Of a DNA stretch of 64,000 bases, positions 1 through 8,974 are shown in pieces. The DNA comes from Ruegeria sp. ANG-S4 (GTDB taxonomy: Bacteria; Pseudomonadota; Alphaproteobacteria; Rhodobacterales; Rhodobacteraceae), in contig NZ_JWLK01000002.1 in the NCBI RefSeq assembly GCF_000814005.1, forward strand, positions 186,001 to 250,000, in the 5' to 3' direction. The notes beneath the pieces were generated by a model. The model saw nothing but the letters and a program-made list of their open reading frames with translations, was not told the origin of the DNA and did not search any database. The position numbers were made by a program, and so were the translations under genes. Positions within the stretch are counted from its first letter, which is position 1. Each line of letters starts with the position of its first letter.

Positions 1-323
1 GCTCCGAGATCGCGCGTTTCAATGGTTGGACCGCCCATTTCGACCGATATGTTCTGGTGGATGCCAGTGGGGAAGAAACCCAGTTTAGCCATGCCGAAGG
101 CGAGGTTTTGCGGCTGTTTTTGGAAAGCCCGAAACGCCTGATCAGCCGCGCGCGGATGCAGGAGATGTTGGGTGGCGGCGCTGGCGACAGTTTCGATCGC
201 GCAATGGACGTTCGTATCTCGCGCCTGCGGACAAAACTCGCCGAAGACCCAAAGAACCCGCGCCTGATCAAGACAATCTACGGAGCCGGGTACATTTTTC
301 TGGGCGATGTTGAGTGGGCCTGA
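1..323 (+). CDS. OmpR/PhoB-family response regulator, C-terminal part (partial, 5' end outside window)
   Basis: The open frame enters from the left edge (first full codon at base 3) and stops at 323, so the receiver domain lies outside the window. What is seen is a winged-helix DNA-binding domain of the OmpR/PhoB type. It has the N-terminal sheet around FDRYVLVD, a recognition-helix segment DVRISRLRTKLAEDP and the C-terminal hairpin IKTIYGAGYIF, all hallmark positions of the family. A GTG at 57 could be mistaken for a start, but conserved sequence continues upstream of it. The gene is convergent with the HlyD-type gene, with only 3 bases between the stops. The target genes and partner kinase cannot be told from here. 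Confidence 0.9.
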   Translation, partial: SEIARFNGWTAHFDRYVLVDASGEETQFSHAEGEVLRLFLESPKRLISRARMQEMLGGGAGDSFDRAMDVRISRLRTKLAEDPKNPRLIKTIYGAGYIFLGDVEWA

Positions 324-326
324 ACG

Positions 327-1637
327 TCATTCGCGCAGCGCTTCGTTTTTGACTTTCAACACCGGCTGGATCACATACTCCAGCACCGACTTACGACCGG
401 ACAGAATGTCGACTTCGGTGATCATGCCTGGCATTATCTCGACCGCCCGTTCGTTCGATCCCAATTTTGCTTCCACCGTCCGAATTTCTACAACAAAGAC
501 CTCTTCCTCGCTACGCTCTGAACGCGCAACCGTGTCGGCGCCAATCCGCGTGATCTCTCCGCCAAGACTGCCATATCTCATGAAGTCGAAGGCCGTGATT
601 TTGACCTTTAAAGGTTGACCCACGTGCAGGAAAGCAATGTCTTTTGGACGCACGTAAGCCTCAACAAGAAGCGTGTCGTCCAACGGAACGACTTCAATTA
701 ACTCTTCGCCGCCGCGTGCCAATCCACCAATGGTGGTGCGGTGAATGCGGTTGATCACGCCCCGAACCGGCGAGCGAATTTGCGCACGGGCCGCGCGATT
801 GCGCAAGGCGGGCAAAGATGGCCGCAATGCAGACAGTTCTGCGGTAACCGCGGCCAGATCGGTTAGCGCCGCGCTGCGAAACCGGCTGCGAGTAGCGCTG
901 ATCCGATCATCAATCTCATCCAAACCGATCTGGAGTTTGCGAACGACCGCCTTGGCGCGGGTCTCGCGCCCGTGCCATTCAGCTTCGTTGCGCTTCAGCG
1001 CCAGCAAAGTCGTTGCGGGCTCCATCCTTTGATCAACCAGCGGCTTCATTATGGCATGTTCTTCTGCCAGCAGCGCAAGCGTTTCGATTGCTGTGACCTG
1101 GTCCACCAGGCTTTCCTCAAACTCGCGTTGCCGCTGTTCACGCTGCCGCTCTAGAATTGCGATCTCTGCGGAAAGCTCGGCTTGACGCCCTTTGAAAAGC
1201 GCAGTTTCGGAATGCACAACCTCGGCCGCCTCGGTCACCAATTCTTCGGCGAACTCCAAAGCAGAACCGGTAATTTCTGCCTCTAATCGTTGTCCGCGGG
1301 CCATAAGACCGAATGCGCGTTGCTGTTCTATGCTCAATTCGCTGGCGATCTGCGTCGTATCCAGCTCCATCAACAAATCGCCCGCCTCCACGATCTGCCC
1401 TTCGCTCACGTGAAGGGCTTGAACTACGCCCGGTTCCGTCGCTTCGATCACCTGGACGTTGATGGAGGGCACGACACGCCCGTCCACCCTGACCACGTCG
1501 TCCAGTTCCGTCCGCTCGGCCCATATCAGGGCCGTGATTATGCAAAGAAGAATGACGCCCAACAGCAAGGAGCCGCGCAATGGCGGTCGCCCGCGCATTT
1601 CGCGCGCGAGCGCGTCCAGATCAGGATGCCGCGACAT
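327..1637 (-). CDS. HlyD-family periplasmic adaptor of a type I secretion system
   Basis: This 436-residue membrane fusion protein would link an inner-membrane ABC exporter to an outer-membrane TolC-type channel. It has a short cytoplasmic N-terminus, one membrane anchor at about residues 24-41 (GSLLLGVILLCIITALIW) and a lipoyl/barrel-sandwich half (VQALHVSEGQIVEAGDLLMELD). A long alpha-hairpin region rich in Glu, Arg and Leu follows, then the second lipoyl half (IRSPVRGVINRIHRTTIGG) and a beta-barrel near the C-terminus. Length and order are standard for the family. Its start lies inside the 3' end of the upstream ABC gene (17-base overlap), so the two are translationally coupled. No TolC gene is in the window. 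The nearest plausible cargo is the Ig-repeat protein upstream on the same strand. Confidence 0.93.
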   Translation of the reverse strand: MSRHPDLDALAREMRGRPPLRGSLLLGVILLCIITALIWAERTELDDVVRVDGRVVPSINVQVIEATEPGVVQALHVSEGQIVEAGDLLMELDTTQIASELSIEQQRAFGLMARGQRLEAEITGSALEFAEELVTEAAEVVHSETALFKGRQAELSAEIAILERQREQRQREFEESLVDQVTAIETLALLAEEHAIMKPLVDQRMEPATTLLALKRNEAEWHGRETRAKAVVRKLQIGLDEIDDRISATRSRFRSAALTDLAAVTAELSALRPSLPALRNRAARAQIRSPVRGVINRIHRTTIGGLARGGEELIEVVPLDDTLLVEAYVRPKDIAFLHVGQPLKVKITAFDFMRYGSLGGEITRIGADTVARSERSEEEVFVVEIRTVEAKLGSNERAVEIMPGMITEVDILSGRKSVLEYVIQPVLKVKNEALRE

Positions 1638-3753
1638 TGAGATGCCTCCTGCCGGTTGCCGCGTATTGGCTCAGTATTGACTTGGGGCCGTCAGCGGCAA
1701 TTTTGCCATCCTCGATCACGATAACGCGGTCGACCAGCTCCAGCATGCTGCTGCGGTGGGTAACAAGAACAAGCGTTGTTTTTTGTGTTGCGGCCTTAAG
1801 CTGTTGGATCACCTTGGCCTCGCTTTTTATATCCATTGCGCTTGTGGGTTCATCCATCAACAGGACGTTTGGACGCCCGATCAGCGCGCGTGCCAGGCAA
1901 ATGGCTTGTCTCTGCCCGCCTGACAAACCTTCGCCGCGTTCGGCCAGTTCCAGATCATAACCCGAGGGGTGCCGCGCAACGAACTCCTCCACCCCCGCAA
2001 TACGTCCTGCCCGGATCAGATCTGCGTCCGTGGGTCGCGCTGAGCCGCTAGAAATGTTTTCTCGTACCGAGCCTGAAAACAACCAAAGATCTTGCAGGAC
2101 GGAACCAATACTCCGCCGCAAATCTCCAGGGTCTATTTGCCGGATGTCCAGACCGTCCAGCATTACGGACCCCGTGCGGGGTTGGTAAAGACCAAGCATT
2201 AGCCGCGCGATCGTACTTTTCCCGGAACCGATTTGGCCCAGTATCGCCACCTTTTCTCCCGGTTTGATTGTGAAAGTCACACCTTTCAGGGCGTTATGTG
2301 ACTGATCCTGATAGGCGAAATGAACGTCGTTGAAGGTAATGCGACCGTCAAAAGACTCTCTGCTGACCCAGTTTTTGCCCTGAGGCCGTTCGCTTTCGGC
2401 CTGCATCAAAGCGTTCAGATTGCGAAAGGCGCTGCGCGCCTGGTTCACGCGTGTCAGCGTTTGTGCCAACTGTCCCAGCGGGGCCAGCGCGCGCCCCGTC
2501 AACATGACTGCGGCCACCAGAGCGCCCATGCTGGCTTGCCCGCTTGTGACCAGAAAAACGCCAAGGAACACGATCAAAACCTGGGCTGCCTGCTGGGTGA
2601 AACCGGTCAGGTTCAGCGCCAATTGTGTCACGGCCCGACTGCGCGTCCCATGTTCGGACTGCCGCTCCATCGCCTGCTCCCAACGGTTGCGCATTTGGCG
2701 TGCCGCTGAAGTCGTTTTGATCGTTTCGAGCCCGGATACGGTTTCCACCAAGACGCTTTGTTTGGATTGCCCGTCGGCAAAGCTCTGCTCGGCAAGGCGA
2801 CCCAGAAAGGGTTGAATGGCCAAGCCGGTCAAAAGAACGATTGGTACAGCAAGTGTCGGTATCAGCGCCAATGGACCGCCAACCATGTAGATTGTCAGGA
2901 TAAAGACCACGACAAAAGGCAAATCCACGACGGCAACCAGCGTGGCAGAGGTAAAGAACTCTCGGAGCGTTTCGAATTCCCTGACGGTGCTGGCCGTTGC
3001 GCCAATGGACCCTTGTCGTGCCGACATTCGGATATTCAGCAATTGATCGAAAATGCGTCGGCCCATTGCCCGGTCGGCCAAATGACCAGCGCGATCTATG
3101 AAACCCGCCCTTAGGTTTTTGAGAACAAAGTCGAATATCAAGGCAAGGCACACACCGCCGGTCAGCGCAATCAATGACGACGTCGCCTCATTTGGCAATA
3201 CGCGATCATAAACGATCATTATGAAGACCGAAGTGGAAAGGCCCAGAATATTCGTCAAAGCCGCGGCCAACGCGACCTGACCATAGGACCAACGGTTGGC
3301 GGCCAGCGCCGACCAAAACCAATGGCCCTGCGTATCTGTCTTTCTTCGCGAGCTTTGAAACTCAGGCGCGCGTCGGAACAAAAGCAAATAGCCAGTGTAA
3401 ACATCATCAAGGGCGTGTTGAGGCAATACTCCAAGCCCTTCTCCCATTGCGGGGTCGAAAATTTTCAACCCGCCTTGATCAGAGTGACCATGGTAGACGA
3501 CCGCCCGGTCGTCCGCCAAAAGGAGTATTGCGGGAACCAAAGAAGCATCGAGTTTGCTTATGGTATGAGCGCCAAACGCAACCTGCATCCCTGCGCAACG
3601 CCCGGCTTCAATTGCATCGCGAACGGTTAGCTCCCCGTCTTTGCCTGATTGCGCATCAAGAATGGCGGCCTGTGTCAACGGCCTTTCCAGTGTGTCGCCG
3701 ACGTGTTGCAGACAAGTTTCCAGTGCGTTGGATTGATTGGGTTTTGTTGTCAT
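1621..3753 (-). CDS. Type I secretion ABC permease/ATPase with N-terminal C39-like domain (LapB/LssB-like)
   Basis: This 710-residue exporter half-transporter has three parts. An N-terminal C39-like domain (about 1-135) lacks the catalytic DCG-type Cys motif, as in exporters of unprocessed RTX or giant adhesin substrates. A six-helix membrane domain covers about 155-440. The nucleotide-binding domain has Walker A GQIGSGKS, signature LSGGQRQ and Walker B LLMDEP followed by an H-loop His (VLVTHRSS). Non-cleaving C39-like domains are known to dock substrate rather than cut it. It is coupled to the HlyD gene by overlap. The architecture matches exporters that serve LapA/BapA-type adhesins, so I assign the Ig-repeat protein at 4904-8779 as probable cargo; this is inference from type and synteny. 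About 290 bases separate it from the SapC gene upstream, so it may have its own promoter. Confidence 0.93.
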   Translation of the reverse strand: MTTKPNQSNALETCLQHVGDTLERPLTQAAILDAQSGKDGELTVRDAIEAGRCAGMQVAFGAHTISKLDASLVPAILLLADDRAVVYHGHSDQGGLKIFDPAMGEGLGVLPQHALDDVYTGYLLLFRRAPEFQSSRRKTDTQGHWFWSALAANRWSYGQVALAAALTNILGLSTSVFIMIVYDRVLPNEATSSLIALTGGVCLALIFDFVLKNLRAGFIDRAGHLADRAMGRRIFDQLLNIRMSARQGSIGATASTVREFETLREFFTSATLVAVVDLPFVVVFILTIYMVGGPLALIPTLAVPIVLLTGLAIQPFLGRLAEQSFADGQSKQSVLVETVSGLETIKTTSAARQMRNRWEQAMERQSEHGTRSRAVTQLALNLTGFTQQAAQVLIVFLGVFLVTSGQASMGALVAAVMLTGRALAPLGQLAQTLTRVNQARSAFRNLNALMQAESERPQGKNWVSRESFDGRITFNDVHFAYQDQSHNALKGVTFTIKPGEKVAILGQIGSGKSTIARLMLGLYQPRTGSVMLDGLDIRQIDPGDLRRSIGSVLQDLWLFSGSVRENISSGSARPTDADLIRAGRIAGVEEFVARHPSGYDLELAERGEGLSGGQRQAICLARALIGRPNVLLMDEPTSAMDIKSEAKVIQQLKAATQKTTLVLVTHRSSMLELVDRVIVIEDGKIAADGPKSILSQYAATGRRHLNVAAS

Positions 3754-4043
3754 GGCACCAGTTCCACGATAGATTGCGGGCTCATTGTTGGCTCAAGTGC
3801 AAAAATCCGCGATCCGCGTTGTGGGGTAACAATTTACCCATGAACGCGAATTCTCGCGGGGCCACTACAGGGAATGATTTGAAGGTTCTTACGTAGGTGA
3901 TGACGCACAAATGCAGCGCAAAACATCGGCGCCCATCGGTATGGGAAGACCCTTTACCTTTGTCGGTTCGCGCTTTCGCTGAACAACGGTTCAAGAACAT
4001 TAAACAAGCGTCTTCGTCGACGCCCTTCGCCTTTGTAAGGGCA

Positions 4044-4895
4044 TCAACCCGCAGCATGCCGCGCTTCCGGTGTTGTTTCGAACCCTGTTTCTTTGCCCAT
4101 TGCGCCCAAAAAGTCGCGCACATTTTCGCTAACCTGAATTTGTGTTTTTCTTGCTTGTTGGGCGCTAAACAGCCACCTGCAATGCGATAGCGATACGTGA
4201 TGTGCATGGATCAGGCGCAACGCCCCGCTGTTCATCAACGTCGAAATCTGATTTTGAGTCAGGCGTCGCAGACCTACAGGTTTTATTTCCAGAAACCCTT
4301 CGGGTATCGGGACCTCATCGTGGTGATCAATCGGTGAGAAAAGGCCTTGACCAGCAATCTTGTGACACAGCTTTTGGGTCTCTTTGACCGCCAACAAGCG
4401 CTCCTGCAAGAAAGCCCGAACGGCGCAGAGCTCTTGCGTCATTTGATCACCGTTCTTGAAAAAAGCTTCGTCGCCGGGGTCACGCGTGACCAAGCCTGAG
4501 GATTCGTCAATCATTAGAAGCGCTGTCTCGGAAGACCCCTGGCAGGCCACGGCCTGGAAGGGGTAACATCGCAAACCAGTTGGAATGTGAATGCCCAACC
4601 ATCGTCCATCTTCAGATACGAACGGTGTTTTGGTTTTGTTGTTCAACGACAATAGGACGCAAGGTTCAATCTGTTGGCCTGTTTGTTTGAAAACAACCGG
4701 GAAGGAAGCCGCGGCCTGCAACACCTCTGCTATGGTGATCGGGTAGCTTTGCAAGTTTCCGGCGAAACCGTAGGAAGGAAACCGTCGCCAAAAGCGGCTT
4801 CCATGCCGAGATAAGCTTACCGGAAAGAGGCCATTCTGTGCCATTTTGGTATCTTGCGCAAAAGGTGACATATGCTTGGCTGCTGCTTCTGTCAT
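4044..4895 (-). CDS. SapC-family protein
   Basis: This 283-residue protein resembles the SapC family (Pfam SapC type). It has an N-terminal FPVSLSRHGS region, a YPITIAEVLQAAASFPVVF core, a CVLLSLNN...FVSEDGRWLGIHIP strand and a RCYPFQAV motif, in the order seen in that family. SapC was first described in a Campylobacter S-layer locus. Homologues are often found beside type I-secreted surface proteins, but the biochemical role is not established. No signal peptide or transmembrane helix is evident, so it is probably cytoplasmic. It starts 8 bases after the adhesin stop codon, so the two are almost certainly co-transcribed and it may help fold, modify or export the adhesin. An overlapping frame at 3782-4207 looks spurious. 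Confidence 0.75.
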   Translation of the reverse strand: MTEAAAKHMSPFAQDTKMAQNGLFPVSLSRHGSRFWRRFPSYGFAGNLQSYPITIAEVLQAAASFPVVFKQTGQQIEPCVLLSLNNKTKTPFVSEDGRWLGIHIPTGLRCYPFQAVACQGSSETALLMIDESSGLVTRDPGDEAFFKNGDQMTQELCAVRAFLQERLLAVKETQKLCHKIAGQGLFSPIDHHDEVPIPEGFLEIKPVGLRRLTQNQISTLMNSGALRLIHAHHVSLSHCRWLFSAQQARKTQIQVSENVRDFLGAMGKETGFETTPEARHAAG

Positions 4896-4903
4896 TTTGC
4901 AAC

Positions 4904-7900
4904 CTACGCTGAGGCGCCGGTGGGATCGGCCAGCAAAACGTTGTCAGCACCAAAACCGTTTAGATCGCTCAGGCCGTTGAATTGAGACATCTTTTCTACC
5001 GTTGCTGTGTCAGGTGCTGAATAGCCGACCTTGACCAACGCGCTGTTGGTTCCATCTGTCGCAAGAATGAAAATCTCATCACCGGCTTGAGCTCCGGAAA
5101 GCGTCTCGGCGGCGGCGGCGATGGTATCTTCGTCAAGATTCGTCAGTTGAGTGGTCAATCCGACGAACCCGGTGTTCGTACCCAAGCTGCCGCCGGAGCC
5201 AAGAAGCTCTACCACGGTTCCATCCCCTCTGAGGCTGTTGTTATCAAGGCCGCGGAACATCAAAGCGTCGGAGACATCCGCAGCAGGGCCCAGGTTGAAC
5301 CCGTCGATCACATCCAGGCCATTGTCCGAAGGGGCCGCTTCGAAAACGACAAGATCGCGACCGGCTCCGGTCAAATCAATCGTATCGTCTCCGGCGCCAC
5401 CCTGAATAATGTCGTCCCCGTTCGTGCCCGCCAAGGTGTCGGCGGCGCTGGTTCCGAAAGACACGTGCAACGGCCCGCCCTGTAATGATGTAAGTTCCAG
5501 CTCGATCGGTTGATCCTCGTCCAGAATTGTCATTTCGAAAGTTACAAGCGGTTGTGACAAATCGCTGATGCTTAGCGCGGCCCCACCAAACCTGACAGGG
5601 TTGCTGCCGTCATTTACCGAGAAAATCGCGAAGTCGTCGTGTTCGACATTTGAACCTGCGTTGAAGGCGACAACAGAGGGGTCGAACCCAAGATCTGCAT
5701 CAAACCCCAAGCCGCCAGAGACGTCCTGATCCGGATCTGCGTGAATGGCGAAAGTAATTGTCGACCCGCTGCGGCCCACCTCGCTGATGACATAGGGAGC
5801 AGGCGTATAGGCCGTGACCTGATCTGAAACCGGGTCCGGGTCTGGTCCGCCAGCGACGGTCGCCTGGGCCGCAAAATCAAGTGTATCGCCCTCTGTGAAG
5901 CCTGCAAATGCCGGGCCGGGGACATTCGCGCTCCACGAGCCATCGGCCGCCACGGTTGCTGTTCCTACAGAAGAACCGTTCAACGTTATGTCTATTGCCT
6001 GACCTGCAAGCAATCCGGCTGATTGCCCGCTGACGATCACGCCACTGTCGACTGCATCGCTTAGCAGGACGGCATCGTTTGTTCCAAGCGGATCAAGACT
6101 GAGAACCGGTTTGAAATTTGTCGAAAAACTGGTGTCCGCATTGATGGCTTCGTTGCCATTGGCATCCTGGACCGAGGCGCTGACCGTATAGGTTTGTCCG
6201 TCTGACAGTGCGGCCAAATTCGCCGAAGGGATATTCATCGTCCAGACTCCGCCCGAAATCGAAGCGTTGTAGACCTGTCCGTCCAAGGTTACCGCAACCA
6301 CTTGGCTGTCCGCCGCTGACGTGGTCCCGGACACGGTCAGGTCGGCCCCGCGTTCGATGACGTCCATGACGGATCCGACATCAAGCGGGTCCATCGAAAG
6401 TGTGGGTGCACTAAAGTCTGTTGCGATGCTGGTTGAGGCGGCAGAGCTGTTCCCCGCAGCATCCGAGACTGAGGCGTTCACGTCATAGGTTTCTGCATCC
6501 TGAAGGCTGCTCAGGTTCCCCGATGGGACCGTGAACGTCCAGGACCCCGCAGCAACAGTTGCCGTTCCGCTGAATTCGACAGTGTTGTCCGATCGCACGA
6601 TTTCAATGGAAACAGATGTTCCGTCGACCGCGTCCGAGGAGCCGCTTATGACAAAATCCGATGCGCGCTCGGACGCGTTCATGACCGCGCCGACCGCCAG
6701 CGGATCAATTGCCAACGTGGGTGCGGTGAAGTCCGTATTGAACAGGTCCGATGCTTGCACAGCCGGGTTTCCTGCAACATCGGATACGTCAGCCAACACG
6801 GTGATCGCGGTACCGTCAGGGAGGGATGCCAGATCACCGGACGGGACCGTGACAAACCAGCTTCCACTTTGCGCGGTCCCGGAATAGGTCTGACCGTTCA
6901 GGGTCACCGTAATTTCTTGACCGTCCTCGGCGCTTGTTGCACCCGAGATTGTCAAATCCGATCCTCTTTCGGCGGCGTTTAGCACAGCGCCATGGGACAG
7001 GCTATCGATGCTGAGTGTCGGGGCCGTTACATCCTTGGACAAGAGCACATCAGCCTGCGGCGCAGGCAGCCCGTCGCTGTCGGTCACGTCTGCGGTGAGA
7101 GTGAAGCCTTGGCCATCGGCCAGCGCGTCGAGGTCGACCGCCGGGATCGTAACGCTCCAACTGTCGCCGGACACCGAACCCGTGTAGGTTTGGCCGTTCA
7201 ACTCAACAGTCACTTGCTGCCCATCGGACACATTCCCGGTGGAGCCGGATACGGTCAAAGGGGAACCTGTTTCTGCTGCATTCAGAATGTTGCCAACGGA
7301 CAATGGCGCAATCGAGATCGATGGGCCGGTCAGGTCGACGGGCACGTTCGCGGTGGCCGGGATTGCCGGATTGCCAGCAGCGTCTTGAACAGCGACGCTG
7401 ACGGATACCGGCGATCCGGTGGTCAAACCTGCCAGATCGACCTGATGGATTGTTACACTCCAAACACCGCCAGTGGCTGGTGCCGTGTATTCGCGACCTT
7501 CGAACGTTACGGTAACGAGCTGCCCATCTTCGGCCGTTGTTGTGCCGGTCAGTGCAAGATCACCCTGTACATCGACCAGATCGATCGAGCCACCGCCAAC
7601 CGGATCAAGCGAAACGGTGGGATTGGTAAAGTCGGTGTCGAAGTCTATGTTTGCTTGCGTGGCAGGGTTGCCCGCCCGGTCTGAAACATCAGCGGTTATC
7701 GCGATTGTCTCACCGTCTGTCAGGCTTTGCAGATCGGCCGCAGGTACACTGACATTCCAGTTTCCTCCAGAAGCCGTTGTCGTGTAGGTCTCGCCATTCA
7801 GCGATACGGTTACCATTTGTCCGTTTTCGGCGTCCGTCGTGCCCGAAACCGTTAGGTCCGCTCCTTGTTCCAATGCGTTCAAGACACCGTCGCCGGATAC

Positions 7901-8779
7901 CGGAGAAATGGTCAAAGTTGGAGGAACAGTGTCCACGTCAAATTGCGCTCCGCCACTCGACAGCTCGATGCCATCCGCATCCAGTATCCGGACCGCTACA
8001 TCAGAGACACCCTGCGGGAGCGATCCCGCCTCTGCTTGAGAGAGGGATACTCGCCAGCTTCCGTCGACGTCCGGCGTGACCAATTTGGTAACACCACCGA
8101 TCGTCACTTCAACCGTCGCCGCGTTCTCAGGCGCGGAAACCCCGGTGCTGAAACTGTTCAAAGCGTCGGTTTGCAATTCGGCCAGGTTTAGGCTGGGCGG
8201 AAGGGGCGCAGGTGGCGATGCAACGGGTTCCCGGACTGTTTCGTCGGTTCGGGTCTCCGGGTCGTCACCGCTGCCGCCGCCGCCTCCACCGGCTGCAGCG
8301 GCGGCACCTGCTACACCCAAGCCGCCCAATGCCAATCCAGTACCACTGATGCCGCCGGCAGTCGCGGCGGCTGCGCCCGCTTCGGCAACCGCGGCGAACT
8401 GGGAGATCTGGACCGCGACCTCTTCCGCAACCATAATCGTGCCGTTTTCCAGCACTTGAATGTCTTCTGCCGCGATGACCAATTCGCGGCCATCCGTCAT
8501 TTTCAGTTCCAAATCTCCGTTCGGCAGGAGTTTTGCCGACCTCACGCCCGGGAGTGACGCGACAAATTGAAAAGCGTCCAATTGCTCTGACGTCGCTTGG
8601 GCCAGAACTGGAAGAGCCAGCAGCGTCGATCCCAGACCCCCGATCAGGCCTCGCCCTGTCCATCGCTTCAACTTGGTGCCAAGCCATGTTTGCAGATGTT
8701 TCGAACGCGCGATTGGCGTCGGGTCTTTGATCGTCGATCTATCCTTGAAGTGAAGGTTCTTGGTCATCGTTGCCCCCAT
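4904..8779 (-). CDS. Large type I-secreted Ig-repeat adhesin with cohesin-like domain and RTX repeats
   Basis: This is a 1291-residue surface or secreted protein. The N-terminus (1-61) is basic and then hydrophobic (GLIGGLGSTLLALPVLAQA). A BapA-prefix-like segment follows at about 70-125, then an Ala/Gly-rich stretch and Gly run (130-170) and a Pro-rich linker. About eight Ig-like domains of roughly 96-100 residues occupy 200-990; most open with a P-T-L-S-I-D-P-L pattern and contain GSW and DxAGN motifs. A cohesin-like domain lies at about 995-1100. RTX nonapeptides (GTNGDDIIQGGAGDDTIDL) occur near 1117-1136, and a C-terminal region of type I target type ends the protein. ATG at 8779 is the first start; ATG at 8767, behind GGGGG, is an equally good alternative. 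SapC follows 8 bases downstream. It is divergent from the dockerin gene across 195 bases, which must hold both promoters. Confidence 0.85.
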   Translation of the reverse strand: MGATMTKNLHFKDRSTIKDPTPIARSKHLQTWLGTKLKRWTGRGLIGGLGSTLLALPVLAQATSEQLDAFQFVASLPGVRSAKLLPNGDLELKMTDGRELVIAAEDIQVLENGTIMVAEEVAVQISQFAAVAEAGAAAATAGGISGTGLALGGLGVAGAAAAAGGGGGGSGDDPETRTDETVREPVASPPAPLPPSLNLAELQTDALNSFSTGVSAPENAATVEVTIGGVTKLVTPDVDGSWRVSLSQAEAGSLPQGVSDVAVRILDADGIELSSGGAQFDVDTVPPTLTISPVSGDGVLNALEQGADLTVSGTTDAENGQMVTVSLNGETYTTTASGGNWNVSVPAADLQSLTDGETIAITADVSDRAGNPATQANIDFDTDFTNPTVSLDPVGGGSIDLVDVQGDLALTGTTTAEDGQLVTVTFEGREYTAPATGGVWSVTIHQVDLAGLTTGSPVSVSVAVQDAAGNPAIPATANVPVDLTGPSISIAPLSVGNILNAAETGSPLTVSGSTGNVSDGQQVTVELNGQTYTGSVSGDSWSVTIPAVDLDALADGQGFTLTADVTDSDGLPAPQADVLLSKDVTAPTLSIDSLSHGAVLNAAERGSDLTISGATSAEDGQEITVTLNGQTYSGTAQSGSWFVTVPSGDLASLPDGTAITVLADVSDVAGNPAVQASDLFNTDFTAPTLAIDPLAVGAVMNASERASDFVISGSSDAVDGTSVSIEIVRSDNTVEFSGTATVAAGSWTFTVPSGNLSSLQDAETYDVNASVSDAAGNSSAASTSIATDFSAPTLSMDPLDVGSVMDVIERGADLTVSGTTSAADSQVVAVTLDGQVYNASISGGVWTMNIPSANLAALSDGQTYTVSASVQDANGNEAINADTSFSTNFKPVLSLDPLGTNDAVLLSDAVDSGVIVSGQSAGLLAGQAIDITLNGSSVGTATVAADGSWSANVPGPAFAGFTEGDTLDFAAQATVAGGPDPDPVSDQVTAYTPAPYVISEVGRSGSTITFAIHADPDQDVSGGLGFDADLGFDPSVVAFNAGSNVEHDDFAIFSVNDGSNPVRFGGAALSISDLSQPLVTFEMTILDEDQPIELELTSLQGGPLHVSFGTSAADTLAGTNGDDIIQGGAGDDTIDLTGAGRDLVVFEAAPSDNGLDVIDGFNLGPAADVSDALMFRGLDNNSLRGDGTVVELLGSGGSLGTNTGFVGLTTQLTNLDEDTIAAAAETLSGAQAGDEIFILATDGTNSALVKVGYSAPDTATVEKMSQFNGLSDLNGFGADNVLLADPTGASA
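5480..5797 (-). other. Cohesin-like domain within the Ig-repeat adhesin
   Basis: Residues about 995-1100 of the adhesin differ from the flanking Ig units. They follow the cohesin pattern: a first strand (TITFAIHADP), a central strand pair with LGFDPSVVAF (cohesins typically carry L-x-Y/F-D-P-S-V-L), a DFAIFSVND turn, a VRFGGAA strand, and LVTFEMTI where cohesins have L-A-T-I-T-F-x-V. Cohesins bind dockerins through Ca2+-loaded helices. The neighbouring divergent gene ends with a dockerin-like module. The fold call is by pattern only and could be confused with a related carbohydrate-binding beta-sandwich. Confidence 0.6.
5816..7930 (-). repeat. Tandem Ig-like domain repeats (coding, about 290-bp units)
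   Basis: Seven consecutive units start at residues of about 284, 383, 482, 583, 683, 789 and 889 of the adhesin. Each carries PTLSIDPL-like, LTVSG, DGQxVTVxLNGQTY, GSWxVTVP and DxxGNPA blocks. Units 3-5 are the most alike and unit 7 is degenerate. A further diverged unit precedes them (about 200-283). The phasing indicates internal duplication. Such arrays act as extended stalks in bacterial adhesins. Confidence 0.8.
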
Positions 8780-8974
8780 AGATGATGCCCGACATCAGTT
8801 GACCGGCGCGGCATGCCGCTTGAATGTTCTGGTCTCCGGTGCCTCATGCAGACGATCCTGAAAATTCAATTCAAACTGAAGCTGAAGTCCTTGATTTCAC
8901 CACATTCTTGTTCCGTTTCTTGTCTCAGCCTCACATCACTCTGATCTCGGGTGCCAGAGGCGGCACGGGGGTGA

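Noticed and set aside
3782..4207. 141-codon minus-strand frame overlapping the end of the SapC gene
   Set aside because: It overlaps a well-supported gene by about 160 bases, has no recognisable domain and its composition is unlike the neighbouring proteins.
5087..8687. Several plus- and minus-strand frames of 60-230 codons inside the adhesin gene
   Set aside because: They are shadows of the repetitive, GC-rich Ig-repeat coding sequence and repeat with its period.
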